Source: Streptomyces sp. NBC_01571
Lineage (GTDB): Bacteria; Actinomycetota; Actinomycetes; Streptomycetales; Streptomycetaceae
Length of the DNA: 64,000 bases
NCBI RefSeq assembly: GCF_026339875.1
Contig: NZ_JAPEPZ010000001.1
Span: 4,898,001-4,962,000 of the forward strand
Reading direction: 5' to 3'
A program made the position numbers and the translations under genes. Under the pieces are notes generated by a model, which was not told the origin of the DNA, made no database searches, and saw nothing but the letters and a program-made list of their open reading frames with translations. Of this stretch, positions 27,585-37,050 are shown in pieces (positions within the stretch are counted from its first letter, which is position 1; each line of letters begins with the position of its first letter).

Positions 27585-28607
27585 TCACCGGTCGAGGACC
27601 GTGACGTCCACCCGGGCCAGCCGCCGCGGATCGTTGAGGATGTCGATCACCGCGATCCGCCCCCGTACGACCGTGAACGCGAGGACGCCGACGGGGCGTC
27701 CCTCCTCGATCACCACGACTCCCGCCGCGCCGTTGACCAGGGCGGGCCGCGCGACCCGGGCCAGATGGGCGAAACGGCTCGCGTTCGAGGCCACGTTCAC
27801 CGCGCCGGTCGTCACCCCGCCCTCGGACCGTGCCACCACGTCCGGGTCGAGCACCGCGACGAGGGCCGTGAGGTCGCCCTCGCGCGCCGCCGCCAGGAAC
27901 GCCTCCACGACCTCCCGCTGCTGCGCCAGGTCCGGATCGGGCGCCGGGGCCCCGCCCTGGACACGGCGCCTGGCCCGGCTGGCGAGCTGACGGGAGGCCG
28001 CCGGCGTACGGCCCACCAGGGGCGCGATCTCGTCGAAGGGCACCGCGAACAGGTCGTGCAGCACGAAGGCGAGCCGCTCGGCGGGCGTCAGCGTCTCCAG
28101 GACCACCAGCAGCGCGAGACCCACCGAGTCGGCGAGCAGCGCCTCCTGTTCGGGGTCGACGCCGCCGAAGGGGCTGAGCACCGGTTCGGGCATGCGCACC
28201 CCGGGCCCCTCCTCCAGCGGCTGCTCCCCGCGGGTCCTGCGGGAGCGGAGCATGTCGAGACAGACCCGGCCGACGACCGTCGTCAGCCAGCCGCCGAGGT
28301 TGTCGACCCGGCCGGCGTCGGCGCGGCTGAGCCTGAGCCAGGCCTCCTGGACGGCGTCGTCGGCCTCCGCGAGCGAGCCGAGCATGCGGTAGGCGACGGC
28401 GCGCAGACGGCCGCGATGCGATTCGAAACGCGCGGCGAGGAATTCGCTCCCGCTCCCGGCGTCGTTCCCGACGCCACTCCCCGCGCCACCGCCATATTGC
28501 TTCGCTTTCGCATTCCCGTACGTGTTCCCGGACGGGTTCTCGCCCGTGTTCTCGCGCGCGTTCCGACCGTTCTCATGGTTCTCGTTCAGAAATTCGCTGT
28601 CGCTCAT
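27585..28607 (-). CDS. ECF sigma factor with C-terminal SnoaL-like domain (ECF41 type)
   Basis: This 340-residue sigma factor has an Asn/Gly-rich N-terminal extension (1-52). Region 2 follows (FESHRGRLRAVAYRMLGS, AEADDAVQEAWLRLSRAD), then region 4 (LTPAERLAFVLHDLFAVPFDEIAPLVG). A C-terminal NTF2/SnoaL-like domain at about 215-330 ends in VIDILNDPRRL, close to the NPDKL-type tail of ECF41. In that group the fused domain replaces an anti-sigma factor and tunes activity. No anti-sigma gene is adjacent, as expected. The N-terminal extension is unusual. Confidence 0.88.
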   Translation of the reverse strand: MSDSEFLNENHENGRNARENTGENPSGNTYGNAKAKQYGGGAGSGVGNDAGSGSEFLAARFESHRGRLRAVAYRMLGSLAEADDAVQEAWLRLSRADAGRVDNLGGWLTTVVGRVCLDMLRSRRTRGEQPLEEGPGVRMPEPVLSPFGGVDPEQEALLADSVGLALLVVLETLTPAERLAFVLHDLFAVPFDEIAPLVGRTPAASRQLASRARRRVQGGAPAPDPDLAQQREVVEAFLAAAREGDLTALVAVLDPDVVARSEGGVTTGAVNVASNASRFAHLARVARPALVNGAAGVVVIEEGRPVGVLAFTVVRGRIAVIDILNDPRRLARVDVTVLDR

Positions 28608-28683
28608 CCGTCACATCTCCCCGTCGGGCCCGCGGTCCTTCGTCCGTCGGTGGATTGACGGATCGCGGGCCCGGGATGTGACG

Positions 28684-28965
28684 TCAGGCCTCCGGCACGG
28701 CGCTCAGCCGCAGCCGGCCGGGGTCTCCCGCCCGCTCCACCTCGACCTCCGTCACGGAATCGTCGCCGAAGCGAAGGGTGAAGTAGGGGCTGGCCTCGAT
28801 CAGGAACTGCATGTCCTCCCGCGCGCCCCTGTCCAGCGGCGGCGAGACGACGGCGTCCCACGCCCGGGGGCCGGGGCCGGCGGCCAGCCGGACGGGGATC
28901 CGTGCCAGGCAGCTCGATCGGTTGGCCCACCACTCCAGATGCGCTCTGTCCTCATTTCCGTCCAT
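28684..28965 (-). CDS. Conserved hypothetical protein
   Basis: This 93-residue soluble acidic protein contains EDMQFLIEASPYFTLRFGDD and ends in RLRLSAVPEA. I do not recognise a family. ATG 28965 is chosen over a longer reading to 29091 because the upstream part is basic low complexity. It lies 76 bp upstream of the sigma factor gene on the same strand and might be co-transcribed with it. Confidence 0.6.
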   Translation of the reverse strand: MDGNEDRAHLEWWANRSSCLARIPVRLAAGPGPRAWDAVVSPPLDRGAREDMQFLIEASPYFTLRFGDDSVTEVEVERAGDPGRLRLSAVPEA

Positions 28966-29253
28966 TCCCCGAGCGTAGCCACGAGTGGCCGACTCGGCCC
29001 GCCGCTCAATACGCGTACGGCGCCGGGCGTTTCGCACGGCGCCGTCGGAACACGGTGTCTGGAATGTGACGATCCAGGGTTGCCGCCCCAAGGACTGTCC
29101 CGTAATCCCCGGTGGATCAGCGCGCGGCGTCAGATGCGGTGCATCGCAAGGCGGAGGGTCGTCCTCGTACCGGGTGTATTCGGGCGATTCGACAACGCGG
29201 CGAGGTGCCGCAGCCGCCGTCGTGCGCCCACCGGGGGGATCACGGAACGGCCC

Positions 29254-29688
29254 TCAGCCCCAGTCGCGCCCGGAACGCCCGCGCTTGGTGTCCGAGCGCT
29301 GCTTCTTCTCGCGCAGCCGTCGCTCGTTGATGCCCCGGGGGATACGGGTGGCCCGGCGCGGCTTGGGCGGCACCGTCGCCTCGGCGAGGAGGGAGGCGAG
29401 CCGTACGGCCGCGGTCTCCCGGTTGCGCCACTGCGAACGGTGCTCCGAGGACCGCACGCTGATCACGCCGTCGACGAGCCGGCCGGCGAGCTTTGCGAGC
29501 GCCCGCTCCTTCCAGACCGGCGGCAGCGCCTCGGTCTTCGCGAGGTCGAACCGCAGCTCCACCTGCGAGTCGGTGGTGTTGACGTGCTGTCCGCCCGGCC
29601 CGCTGGACCGCGAGAAACGCCACATGAGCTCGGCCTCGGGGAGGGAGACGGAGCCGCGGATGACATAAGGACCGGACATGGGGTTCAT
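29254..29688 (-). CDS. arfB: Alternative ribosome-rescue factor ArfB
   Basis: This 144-residue release-factor-like hydrolase has the catalytic GGQ motif in [20 protein letters not shown] near residue 29 and a basic C-terminal tail ([19 protein letters not shown]) that would enter the empty mRNA channel. It releases peptides from stalled ribosomes. It lacks the codon-recognition domain of RF1/RF2, as ArfB should. ATG 29688 or 29676 could be the start. Confidence 0.9.
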   Translation of the reverse strand: MNPMSGPYVIRGSVSLPEAELMWRFSRSSGPGGQHVNTTDSQVELRFDLAKTEALPPVWKERALAKLAGRLVDGVISVRSSEHRSQWRNRETAAVRLASLLAEATVPPKPRRATRIPRGINERRLREKKQRSDTKRGRSGRDWG

Positions 29689-29882
29689 GGTCTCCCGGAT
29701 GTCCGGTCCACGTCACCCGTTTTTCGCGGGGTCCGTCCGGCGCAAAGGTAAAGAAAGTAAAGACAGCCGGAACCTTCGGCACCCCTCTTGGCGTTCTTAG
29801 GGGTAGCTGTAGCTTCGTGGCCGTAAGAAGCCCGACGTACGGGCACATCGCACGTACGCAACGAGGGAAGGGACTCCCAACA

Positions 29883-30458
29883 ATGGCTGTAAGCCTGTCC
29901 AAGGGTGGCAACGTCTCGCTCACCAAGGAGGCTCCGGGCCTGACCGCCGTCACCGTGGGCCTCGGCTGGGACGTCCGCAGCACCACGGGCACCGACTTCG
30001 ACCTCGACGCCTCGGCCATCGCGGTCAACCAGCAGGGCAAGGTCTACTCGGACGCCCACTTCGTCTTCTTCAACAACAAGCAGACCCCGGACCAGACCAT
30101 CGTCCACACCGGTGACAACCGCACCGGCGAGGGCGCGGGCGACGACGAGGCGATCAACGTCAACCTGGCGGGCCTCCCCGCCGACGTCGACAAGATCGTC
30201 TTCCCGGTCTCCATCTACGACGCGGAGAACCGCTCGCAGAACTTCGGCCAGGTCCGTAACGCCTACATCCGCATCGTCAACCAGGCCGGCGGCACGGAGA
30301 TCGCCCGCTACGACCTCTCCGAGGACGCGGCGACAGAGACGGCGATGGTCTTCGGCGAGCTCTACCGCAACGGCGCGGAGTGGAAGTTCCGCGCGGTCGG
30401 CCAGGGCTACGCCTCGGGTCTGGCGGGCATCGCCCAGGACTTCGGCGTCAGCGTCTGA
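29883..30458 (+). CDS. terD: TerD family calcium-binding stress protein
   Basis: This 191-residue protein is a complete TerD domain: [20 protein letters not shown] at the start, [14 protein letters not shown] with the calcium-binding acidic residues, [12 protein letters not shown], and [17 protein letters not shown] as the second metal loop. TerD proteins are linked to tellurite, stress and development phenotypes in Streptomyces. ATG 29883 follows GGGAAGGGACTCCC. It stands alone and ends in a strong hairpin, so it is monocistronic. Confidence 0.94.
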   Translation: MAVSLSKGGNVSLTKEAPGLTAVTVGLGWDVRSTTGTDFDLDASAIAVNQQGKVYSDAHFVFFNNKQTPDQTIVHTGDNRTGEGAGDDEAINVNLAGLPADVDKIVFPVSIYDAENRSQNFGQVRNAYIRIVNQAGGTEIARYDLSEDAATETAMVFGELYRNGAEWKFRAVGQGYASGLAGIAQDFGVSV

Positions 30459-30477
30459 TCCGTACGCGCGAGTCGAC

Positions 30478-30513
30478 AGAGCCCCTGTCCCGGGAACCCG
30501 GGCCAGGGGCTCT
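30478..30513 (+). terminator. terD terminator hairpin
   Basis: Perfect 10-base outer arms (AGAGCCCCTG and CAGGGGCTCT) enclose an inner CCCGGG/CCCGGG stem, 20 bp past the terD stop, followed by TT. Confidence 0.88.
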
Positions 30514-30543
30514 TCGCGTGGACCTGGGACCGCCCCCGGCACC

Positions 30544-30586
30544 CGTTCGGCCTGAACAGCCTCGTCCTCGCACGCCGGACGGGCCG
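30544..30586. repeat. Solo arm of a dispersed intergenic element
   Basis: GTTCGGCCTGAACAGCCTCG followed by TCCTCGCACGCCGGACGGGC closely resembles the left arm of the inverted element at 62643-62713, but no opposite arm is present here. Confidence 0.6.
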
Positions 30587-30735
30587 GACATGCCGCCCGC
30601 GCTGGATGGTTCCGGACGGGCCGGAGACACGAGCCCGCACCCGAAGGCGGACGCCCGGCACTTCGACCTGGGCCCGCGCCCGACTCCACCCCGCGGCCGA
30701 CTCCGGATGCGCCTCCGCCCACTAACCTGCACCGC

Positions 30736-31281
30736 GTGATCCTCGAATCCCTGCCCCTCACCCCCGACCACGACATCCCGGGCCCGCTCCTGACCGAACT
30801 CACCGCCCTGCACGTCTCCAACCGCGACTTCAACGCCCTGAGCGGCGACTTCCCCGACCCGGACGACATCCGCCCGGAGCAGGTCGCGGAGGCGCTCGCC
30901 GAGGAGGCGGCGCACCCGGGCGTGGAGTTGCTGCTCGCCCGTGGCGCCGGGCGGCTCGCCGGGTTCGCCATCACGCTGGCGCACCATCCCGACCCGGCGG
31001 ATCCGGACCCGTGGATCGGCCTGCTCCTCGTGGACGCCCGCGATCACGGCAAGGGATACGGCAGAGCACTGGCGGCCGGTGTCGAGGAGCGGTTCCGGGC
31101 CGCCGGCCGCACCGGCGTGCGCCTTGCCGTCCTCGACAACAACCCCAAGGGCCTCGCCTTCTGGACCGCCCTCGGGTACGAGGTGATCGACCACCGCGAG
31201 GACCGGCGGCTGGGCCGTCCGTGCGCGGTCCTGCGCAAGGCGCTCGGCTCCCCCGGCCCCGACCGGGCCGACGCTCCCTAG
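30736..31281 (+). CDS. GNAT family N-acetyltransferase
   Basis: This 181-residue protein has the GNAT fold. The acetyl-CoA loop is DHGKGYGRALAAGVEERFRA near residue 103 (Q/RxxGxG/A type) and the closing motif is LDNNPKGLAFWTALGYEVID near 135. The substrate is unknown. GTG 30736 lies shortly after CTAACCTGCACC with no strong ribosome site, so a leaderless transcript is possible. It is flanked by the terD terminator and the converging VOC gene. Confidence 0.83.
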   Translation: MILESLPLTPDHDIPGPLLTELTALHVSNRDFNALSGDFPDPDDIRPEQVAEALAEEAAHPGVELLLARGAGRLAGFAITLAHHPDPADPDPWIGLLLVDARDHGKGYGRALAAGVEERFRAAGRTGVRLAVLDNNPKGLAFWTALGYEVIDHREDRRLGRPCAVLRKALGSPGPDRADAP

Positions 31282-31450
31282 TGCCGCGGCAGGCACCGTT
31301 CGCCCTTCGAGGAGCGGCGTCTGGTGCGTGCTCTCGGCGTGCCGGGCGGAAGCCCGCGTACTGGACGTACCCGGGTTTTCGCCCGGTGCGGCGAGAGGGC
31401 GTGCCAGGCGCCGCGAGGCAGGCGGGACTTTCGCAACACGACCTAGTCCT

Positions 31451-31825
31451 TCAGGCGCCCGGGAGGAAGAGGCAGAACGGGTGGCCGTGAGGGTCGCGGA
31501 GGACGCGTACGTCCTTCTGGGGCTGGTGTTCCTCCAGCGTCGCGCCGAGGGCACAAGCCCGCTCGGTCTCCGCCTCCAGATCGTCGACCTGGAGGTCCAG
31601 GTGGGCCTGCATCTGCTGCATCCCGGGGCGTTGTGGCCACACGGGGGGCGTGTGGTCGGTCTCCAGCTGGAAGCTGAGGCCGGGGCGTTCCTGTTCGGGA
31701 GCGCGCAGGCGGACCCACTCCGGCTCGCGGTCGACCTCCTCCCAGCCCAGCAGGGCCCGGTAGAAGTCGGCCAGCGCCGGCGGATCGGGAGTACCGAGGA
31801 CAAAGGCACCGAGCGTCGTCGTCAT
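31451..31825 (-). CDS. VOC family (glyoxalase-like) protein
   Basis: This 124-residue single vicinal-oxygen-chelate module starts LGAFVLGTPDPPALADFYRA and ends VLRDPHGHPFCLFLPG, the usual borders of the fold with a metal-ligand Glu/His pattern. HLDLQVDDLEAE is the second conserved strand. It could be a dioxygenase-like, glyoxalase-like or antibiotic-binding protein; a dimer would complete the active site. The ATG has GGGAGGC upstream. Confidence 0.83.
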   Translation of the reverse strand: MTTTLGAFVLGTPDPPALADFYRALLGWEEVDREPEWVRLRAPEQERPGLSFQLETDHTPPVWPQRPGMQQMQAHLDLQVDDLEAETERACALGATLEEHQPQKDVRVLRDPHGHPFCLFLPGA

Positions 31826-31925
31826 GCCTCCCACCCTGCCCCCGGCGCACGCCCCCACGCTTCCGCCCGCACCCGGCGAGCCCCGCGCCGGTCCAGGACC
31901 GCGCCGGTCCAGGGCCCACGCCCGT

Positions 31926-33335
31926 CTAAGGCCGGGCCGGTCTGCCCTCGCCGTACAGCCAGTCCTTCCAGATGCCGCCGAAGTCCTTGCCCGGCGCCTT
32001 CTTCTCGACGTACGCGGTGAAGTCGGCGGTCGTCGCGTTGCCGTGGCGGTGGGTGGCGGCCCAGCCCTGGATGATGTCGTAGAAGGTGTCGTCACCGACG
32101 GTTCTGCGGATCTTGTGGAGGACCATGGCGCCGCGGTCGTAGACGGGACTGTCGGAGATGTGGGCCGCGCCGGAGGGCCTGGCGGGCGGGAAGTCCCAGA
32201 TCGCCTTGTTGTCGGCGGCGTCGTCGTAGTAGTCGCCCCGGTAGAGGGCGTTGAAGATCTCGTCGGCCGTGTCGCCGTCGTGGTCCTCCTGCCAGAGCCA
32301 CTCCGCGTACGTGGCGAAGCCCTCGTTGAGCCACATGTCCTGCCAGGACGCAGGGGTGACGGAGTCTCCGTACCATTCGTGGGCCAGCTCGTGGACCAGC
32401 GTCCCGATGTCGGGGGCGCCGGGGAAGACGGGGCGGTTCTGGGTTTCGAGCGCGTAGTCGGCGACACCGGCGCGGTCGACGATCGCGCCGGTCGAGGAGA
32501 ACGGGTACGGGCCGAAGTTGTAGGCCTCCCAGTCCAGGATCTCCGGAATGCGGGCCAGCACCTTCGCGCTCGCGGCGGTCTGTGTCGGGTCGACGGCGAC
32601 GTACACGGGCAGCCCGCCCTTCGTCGCGCTGCGGGTGATGTCGTACGCCCCGACGGCGAGCGTCGCGACATAGCTCGCCATCGGTTCGGCGGTGTGCCAG
32701 GCGAAGGTCCTCCGGCCGTCGGCGGCCGTCGTCTCGCTCCTCAACTCCCCGTTGGAGACCGCGCTCAGGCCCTTGGGGACGGTGATCGTGATGTCGTACG
32801 ACGCCTTGTCGGAGGGATGGTGGTTGCCGGGGAACCAGGTCATCGAGCCGACGGGTTCGCCGAGGGCGAGCGCGCCGCGGGCCGAGGGCAGCCAGCCCTC
32901 CTGCGAGCCGTCCGGGTCCGTGAGCGTCTCCGGGGTGCCCGCGTAGCGGACGGTGGTGCGGAACGTCTCGCCCTTGCCGAGGCCCGTTTGCGGGCGCACC
33001 GTCAGTTCCTGGCCCGCCCGGCTCCAGCGGGCGTCCCGGCCGCCGACGGAGACGCCGGCGACGTCCAGGCCCTTCAGGTCGAGGTCGAAGGCGTCGAGGC
33101 TTCGGGTCGCCCGCGCGGTGATCCGGGCGGTGCCCCGCAGCTGCTTGCTCCCGGGGTCGTAGGAGAGGTTCAGGGCGTAGTGCGTGACGTCGTAGCCGCC
33201 GTTGCCCATCTTCGGGAAGTAGGGGTCGTGCAGGCCCGGGGCGCCCGCCGGGCCGTCCCCGCCGCCGCACGCGGTGAGCGCGCAGGTGAGGGTGAGAGCC
33301 AGGACACAGGGGACGATCACGGAAGATCGGGGCAC
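31926..33335 (-). CDS. Secreted M1-family metallopeptidase lipoprotein
   Basis: This 469-residue zinc aminopeptidase-like protein has a signal peptide with lipobox LTAC near residue 22. The catalytic zinc motif HELAHEWYGD is near 310, and the third ligand follows in WLNEGFATYAEW. ALETQNRPVF is the substrate-side equivalent of the GAMEN region and is altered. It is shorter than classical M1 enzymes and lacks the ERAP1-like C domain, as in the actinobacterial short M1 group. GTG 33335 is used because a longer start (33383) would overlap the divergent gene's start. Confidence 0.88.
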   Translation of the reverse strand: MPRSSVIVPCVLALTLTCALTACGGGDGPAGAPGLHDPYFPKMGNGGYDVTHYALNLSYDPGSKQLRGTARITARATRSLDAFDLDLKGLDVAGVSVGGRDARWSRAGQELTVRPQTGLGKGETFRTTVRYAGTPETLTDPDGSQEGWLPSARGALALGEPVGSMTWFPGNHHPSDKASYDITITVPKGLSAVSNGELRSETTAADGRRTFAWHTAEPMASYVATLAVGAYDITRSATKGGLPVYVAVDPTQTAASAKVLARIPEILDWEAYNFGPYPFSSTGAIVDRAGVADYALETQNRPVFPGAPDIGTLVHELAHEWYGDSVTPASWQDMWLNEGFATYAEWLWQEDHDGDTADEIFNALYRGDYYDDAADNKAIWDFPPARPSGAAHISDSPVYDRGAMVLHKIRRTVGDDTFYDIIQGWAATHRHGNATTADFTAYVEKKAPGKDFGGIWKDWLYGEGRPARP

Positions 33336-33372
33336 GTCCGCGATCCTACGAGGCCATGACACCATCACGTAC

Positions 33373-33873
33373 GTGCTCGACATCGGCTACGCCCTCTCCA
33401 ACCGGTTCCCCGACCCCCCGCAGACCGACTACCGCCGCGCGGACGTCCACGCCCTGCGGCACGACCTGTTCTGCGGCGACGTGTACCTCGCCGACACCAA
33501 GGCGGACCGGGAGGTGTCGACGGCCTGGGGATGGGTGCCGGTGCTCGACTTCGCGTGGGCGCTGTGCGACATCGTGGAACAGCTGGACCGGGACCCGCGG
33601 GGCAGCCGGGCCTCCCGTCCCCAGCACGCGGAGCTCGACTTCACCGAGTCGACGGACCGCATGCTCTTCGAGCGCCGCTTCGGCTGGGTCGACATCGAGG
33701 CCGACTGGATGCACCGCGACGAGGAGCCGTTGACCTTCTCGCACTCCGCGCTGCGCCGGGAGGCCCGCGACTTCCTGCACGACCTGATCGCGGACCTCAC
33801 CGATCTGCACGACGACCTCGCCGAGAACCCGGCCCTGTGGACCCTCCAGGCCCGCTTCCCCCGCGTGTCCTGA
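33373..33873 (+). CDS. Conserved hypothetical acidic protein
   Basis: This 166-residue soluble acidic protein contains LDIGYALSNRFPDPPQTDYR, WGWVPVLDFAWALCDIVEQL and FGWVDIEADWMHRDEEPLTF. I do not know the family; related proteins are found in Streptomyces as stand-alone genes. GTG 33373 begins close behind the divergent M1 start, leaving only 37 bp for promoters, so a leaderless or overlapping promoter arrangement is likely. A start further upstream (33274) would enter the M1 coding region. Confidence 0.7.
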   Translation: MLDIGYALSNRFPDPPQTDYRRADVHALRHDLFCGDVYLADTKADREVSTAWGWVPVLDFAWALCDIVEQLDRDPRGSRASRPQHAELDFTESTDRMLFERRFGWVDIEADWMHRDEEPLTFSHSALRREARDFLHDLIADLTDLHDDLAENPALWTLQARFPRVS

Positions 33874-33999
33874 TCCTCTCGCGATCCCGACCGTTCTCCC
33901 CGCGGACGTCCCCCTCGATCGCTCGCCCCGGCGGACCTCGTCTCCCCCTCGGCTCGCCTTCCCCCTCGGCTCGTCTCCCCCCTCGGCTCGCCCTGGCCC

Positions 34000-34707
34000 T
34001 CAGACCTCATCCATATCGCCGTGCACCCGCACGCCCAGCGCGGCCGCCAGCACCGGTGCCAGGTCGAACAGCTGGGCCGGGCTGATCACCGCGCCCGCCA
34101 GGCGGTCCACCCCCCGCGTGATGTCCAGCTCCGCGGCGCGGCGCAGATCCACGTCTACCAGGGTCGCCGCCGTGAGGTCGGCGCCCTTGACGACACAGTC
34201 CACGAATTCCACGCGCTCCAGGCGGGCGCCTCCGAAGTCCGGCTCCACCAGCACACAGCCCTCGAAGACGACGTCCTTGAGGCGGGCCCTGCGCAGGTTC
34301 AGGTAGTCGATCTTGCCGCCGCGGATCAGTACGCGCTCCAGCACGGAACCGTGCAACTGCACTCCGCCCAGGCGGGCGTCGACCAGCTCGACGTCGCGCA
34401 ACGTCGACTCGGCCAGATCGGTTCCCACGCCCCGCAGGCCCGTCAGGACCGAGTCCAGCACGCGCGCGTGGTGCAGCCGCGTCTCGTCCAGCGCGCACCC
34501 CGTCAGGGCGCAGTCCATGAAGCGCGCGCCCCCGCCGTCCTGCCCGGCGAAGTCCGTCTCCCGGAAGTCCAGCCCGTCATAGTCCCCGTCCGGCTCCAGA
34601 GCGGACCCCTCATGGGGCTCCAGCGACGGCAGCCGCACCTCCGGCCGCCGCGCCCCCTTCACCCGCCCGCTCGCCCCGCTCGTCCCGCCCGCCGCTCTCC
34701 GCACCAT
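34000..34707 (-). CDS. Pentapeptide-repeat protein
   Basis: This 235-residue protein has about 20 tandem five-residue turns of the A(D/N)LXX type between residues about 45 and 190 (for example DFRETDFAGQDGGGARFMDC and LERVEFVDCVVKGADLTAA). These form a right-handed beta-helix. Some homologues shield DNA gyrase from quinolones, but most have unknown roles. ATG 34707 is chosen; ATG 34722 adds five residues. There is no membrane segment. Confidence 0.86.
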   Translation of the reverse strand: MVRRAAGGTSGASGRVKGARRPEVRLPSLEPHEGSALEPDGDYDGLDFRETDFAGQDGGGARFMDCALTGCALDETRLHHARVLDSVLTGLRGVGTDLAESTLRDVELVDARLGGVQLHGSVLERVLIRGGKIDYLNLRRARLKDVVFEGCVLVEPDFGGARLERVEFVDCVVKGADLTAATLVDVDLRRAAELDITRGVDRLAGAVISPAQLFDLAPVLAAALGVRVHGDMDEV

Positions 34708-34833
34708 GCCCCCATCCTGCACTCCCCCACTGACAACGCCTCCGACCTGCGGTCCTGCCCTCCGATGTCACATTCCGGCCCCGCGAACAGTCGTACCCGA
34801 CAAGACGACCCCGACCGCAGGGAGAGGCCAACC

Positions 34834-36000
34834 ATGCACCACCTGACCGTCATCGGCGGCGGTCTCGCCGGACTCACCGCCGCGATCACCGCCGCCGAGG
34901 CAGGCGCCAGGGTCACGCTGTACGAGGCCCACCACACGCTCGGCGGCCGGGCCCGCACCGCGGACGGCCCGTACCGGACGGACAACGGCCCGCACACACT
35001 GCACGGCGGCGGCCCGCACTGGACCTGGCTCAAACAGCGCGGCCTCACCGGCCCCCTCGCCCCCGTACCGGCCCGGGAGACCGCGCGGCTGCGCCTGCAC
35101 CACCGGGGTGTCCTGCGCCGCACCCCGCCCCTCGCCCTGGTCAGACTGCTGCGCCAGGACGCCCGGCAGGCGCCCGTGGACGCCGACTTCCTGAGCTGGG
35201 CGAGCGCGCGGACGGGCGAGGAGGGCGCCCGCGCCGCCGCGCACTACTCGGCCGTCACCCTGTTCCACCACGATCCGGGGGCGCTTTCCGCGGCCTTCGT
35301 GCAGGAACGGCTGCGCAGGGCCGCCCGGCTGCCCGCGGCGGCACGCCATCCGCGCGGCGGCTGGGCGAACCTCGTCGACCGCATGGCCGCCCGCGCCTGG
35401 AACCTGGGCGTCCGGGTGGAGACCCTCGCCCGCGTCGACGCGCTCCCCGACCGTCGCGGCCCGGTCGTCGTCGCCACCTCGCTCGACTCCGCCCGCCGCC
35501 TCCTGCGGGACGACTCCCTCACCTGGACCGGCGGCCGGACCGCCCTCGTGGACCTGGCCCTGCGCACCCGGCGCGGCGACCCCTACGCCCTCTCCGACCT
35601 GGACGCGCCCGGCCGGCTCGACCGTCCCACGGCGCGGGACCGCACCCTCGCCCCGGCCGGGGAGCAACTCGTCCAGGGGCAGATCCCGATCGCTCCCCAC
35701 GAGTCCCGCGGCGACGGCGCCGCCCGCGCCGAGCACCTGCTCGACCTCGCGTTCGAGGGCTGGCGCGAGCGCGTGACCTGGCGGCGGGACGCGGTGGCGC
35801 TGGGGCGCACGGGAGCGGTCGACCCGCCGGGCACCACCTGGCGCGACCGCCCGGCCCTCGACCGCGGCGACGGCGTCTACCTCGCGGGGGACCAGGTGGC
35901 CGCGCCCGGCATGCTCTCGGAGGTCTCGTTCAACAGCGCGCTCGAAGCCGTCGCCCTGGCCTTCGGGATCCGGGAACGCCTTGACCTCAAGCACGCTTGA
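34834..36000 (+). CDS. NAD(P)/FAD-dependent oxidoreductase, phytoene-dehydrogenase-like
   Basis: This 388-residue flavoprotein starts with the dinucleotide-binding motif TVIGGGLAGLTAAITAAEAG and a second segment YEAHHTLGGRARTADGPYR, typical of the amine-oxidase/phytoene-desaturase superfamily. YLAGDQVAAPGMLSEVSFNS near the C-terminus is the FAD-contacting closing motif. No carotenoid genes are near, so the substrate is unknown. ATG 34834 has GGGAGAGG. The following gene starts 51 bp downstream and may be co-transcribed. Confidence 0.84.
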   Translation: MHHLTVIGGGLAGLTAAITAAEAGARVTLYEAHHTLGGRARTADGPYRTDNGPHTLHGGGPHWTWLKQRGLTGPLAPVPARETARLRLHHRGVLRRTPPLALVRLLRQDARQAPVDADFLSWASARTGEEGARAAAHYSAVTLFHHDPGALSAAFVQERLRRAARLPAAARHPRGGWANLVDRMAARAWNLGVRVETLARVDALPDRRGPVVVATSLDSARRLLRDDSLTWTGGRTALVDLALRTRRGDPYALSDLDAPGRLDRPTARDRTLAPAGEQLVQGQIPIAPHESRGDGAARAEHLLDLAFEGWRERVTWRRDAVALGRTGAVDPPGTTWRDRPALDRGDGVYLAGDQVAAPGMLSEVSFNSALEAVALAFGIRERLDLKHA

Positions 36001-36050
36001 GGTCGAAAGCTGGGCCCGTCACCGCCCGCGCCCCCCGAGGAGCCCTCCCG

Positions 36051-37031
36051 ATGCACGCCGTCCGCCTGCACACCTTCGGCCCGGCCGAGAACCTCACCTA
36101 CGAGCGGACCGAGGACCCCGAGCCGGCTCCGGGCCAGGTCCGGGTCGCCGTGGCCGCGGCCGGCGTCCACCTCCTGGACGCCGCCCTACGGGAGGGCGCC
36201 CGGGGCCCGGCGCCCGCCCCCGCCACGCTCCCCACCGTCCCCGGCCGCGAGGTCGCCGGCACGGTCGAGTCGCTCGGCGACGGCGTCCCCGGCCACTGGC
36301 TCGGCAGACGGGTCGTCGCCCACCTCGGCTTCGCGCCCGGCGGGTACGCCGAACTGGCCGTGACCGACGCCGGCCGCCTGCACGAGATACCGGAGAACCT
36401 CGGCTTCGCCCAGGCCGTCGCCATGATCGGAACGGGCCGTACGGCGATGGGGATCGCGCAGTTCGCCGAGTGGGGCCCCGGCACGGTGGCCGTGATCCCC
36501 GCGGCCGCGGGCGGCATCGGCACCCTTCTCGTGCAGTACGCCCGCAACGCGGGCGCCACCGTGATCGGCGTCGCGGGCGGCCCGGAGAAGGCGGCCCTGG
36601 TCCGGGAGAACGGCGCCGACCTGGCCGTCGACCACCAGGACAGCACCTGGCCGGCGCGGGTCCGCGACTACCTCGGCCACCGCACGGCGACCCTCGTCCT
36701 CGACGGCGTCGGCGGCGCCACCGCCCGCGCCGCCGTGGACCTCCTCGGCCCCGGCGGCCGCCATCTCGTCTTCGGCTGGTCGGCCGAGGGCATCCGGGAC
36801 GGCGGACCGCTGATCGTGCCGGGCGTGACCGAGCAGGTGCTCGGCCCCGCGATGATGCGCAGGGCGGGCGGCCCCGACCCCCTGCGCACCCTGGAACTGC
36901 GGGCACTCGCCGAAGCGGCCGCCGGCCGCCTCACCCCGGCCCTGACCCGCTTCCCGCTCGCCTCGGCGGCCGCCGCCCACCGTGCTCTGGAGACCCGCGC
37001 CACCATCGGCAAGGTGGTCCTGGAACCGTGA
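36051..37031 (+). CDS. Zinc-free quinone oxidoreductase-like MDR protein
   Basis: This 326-residue medium-chain dehydrogenase/reductase opens MHAVRLHTFGPAENL and has a GroES-like N domain (PGQVRVAVAAAGVHLLDAAL, VPGREVAGTVESLG). The Rossmann domain contains VIPAAAGGIGTLLVQYARNA, the NADPH loop. Catalytic and structural zinc cysteines are missing, as in the quinone reductase branch. ATG 36051 follows CGAGGAG. It probably reduces quinones or enones with NADPH. The next gene begins 19 bp downstream. Confidence 0.88.
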   Translation: MHAVRLHTFGPAENLTYERTEDPEPAPGQVRVAVAAAGVHLLDAALREGARGPAPAPATLPTVPGREVAGTVESLGDGVPGHWLGRRVVAHLGFAPGGYAELAVTDAGRLHEIPENLGFAQAVAMIGTGRTAMGIAQFAEWGPGTVAVIPAAAGGIGTLLVQYARNAGATVIGVAGGPEKAALVRENGADLAVDHQDSTWPARVRDYLGHRTATLVLDGVGGATARAAVDLLGPGGRHLVFGWSAEGIRDGGPLIVPGVTEQVLGPAMMRRAGGPDPLRTLELRALAEAAAGRLTPALTRFPLASAAAAHRALETRATIGKVVLEP

Positions 37032-37050
37032 ACGGGAAGGCCTCACCGAC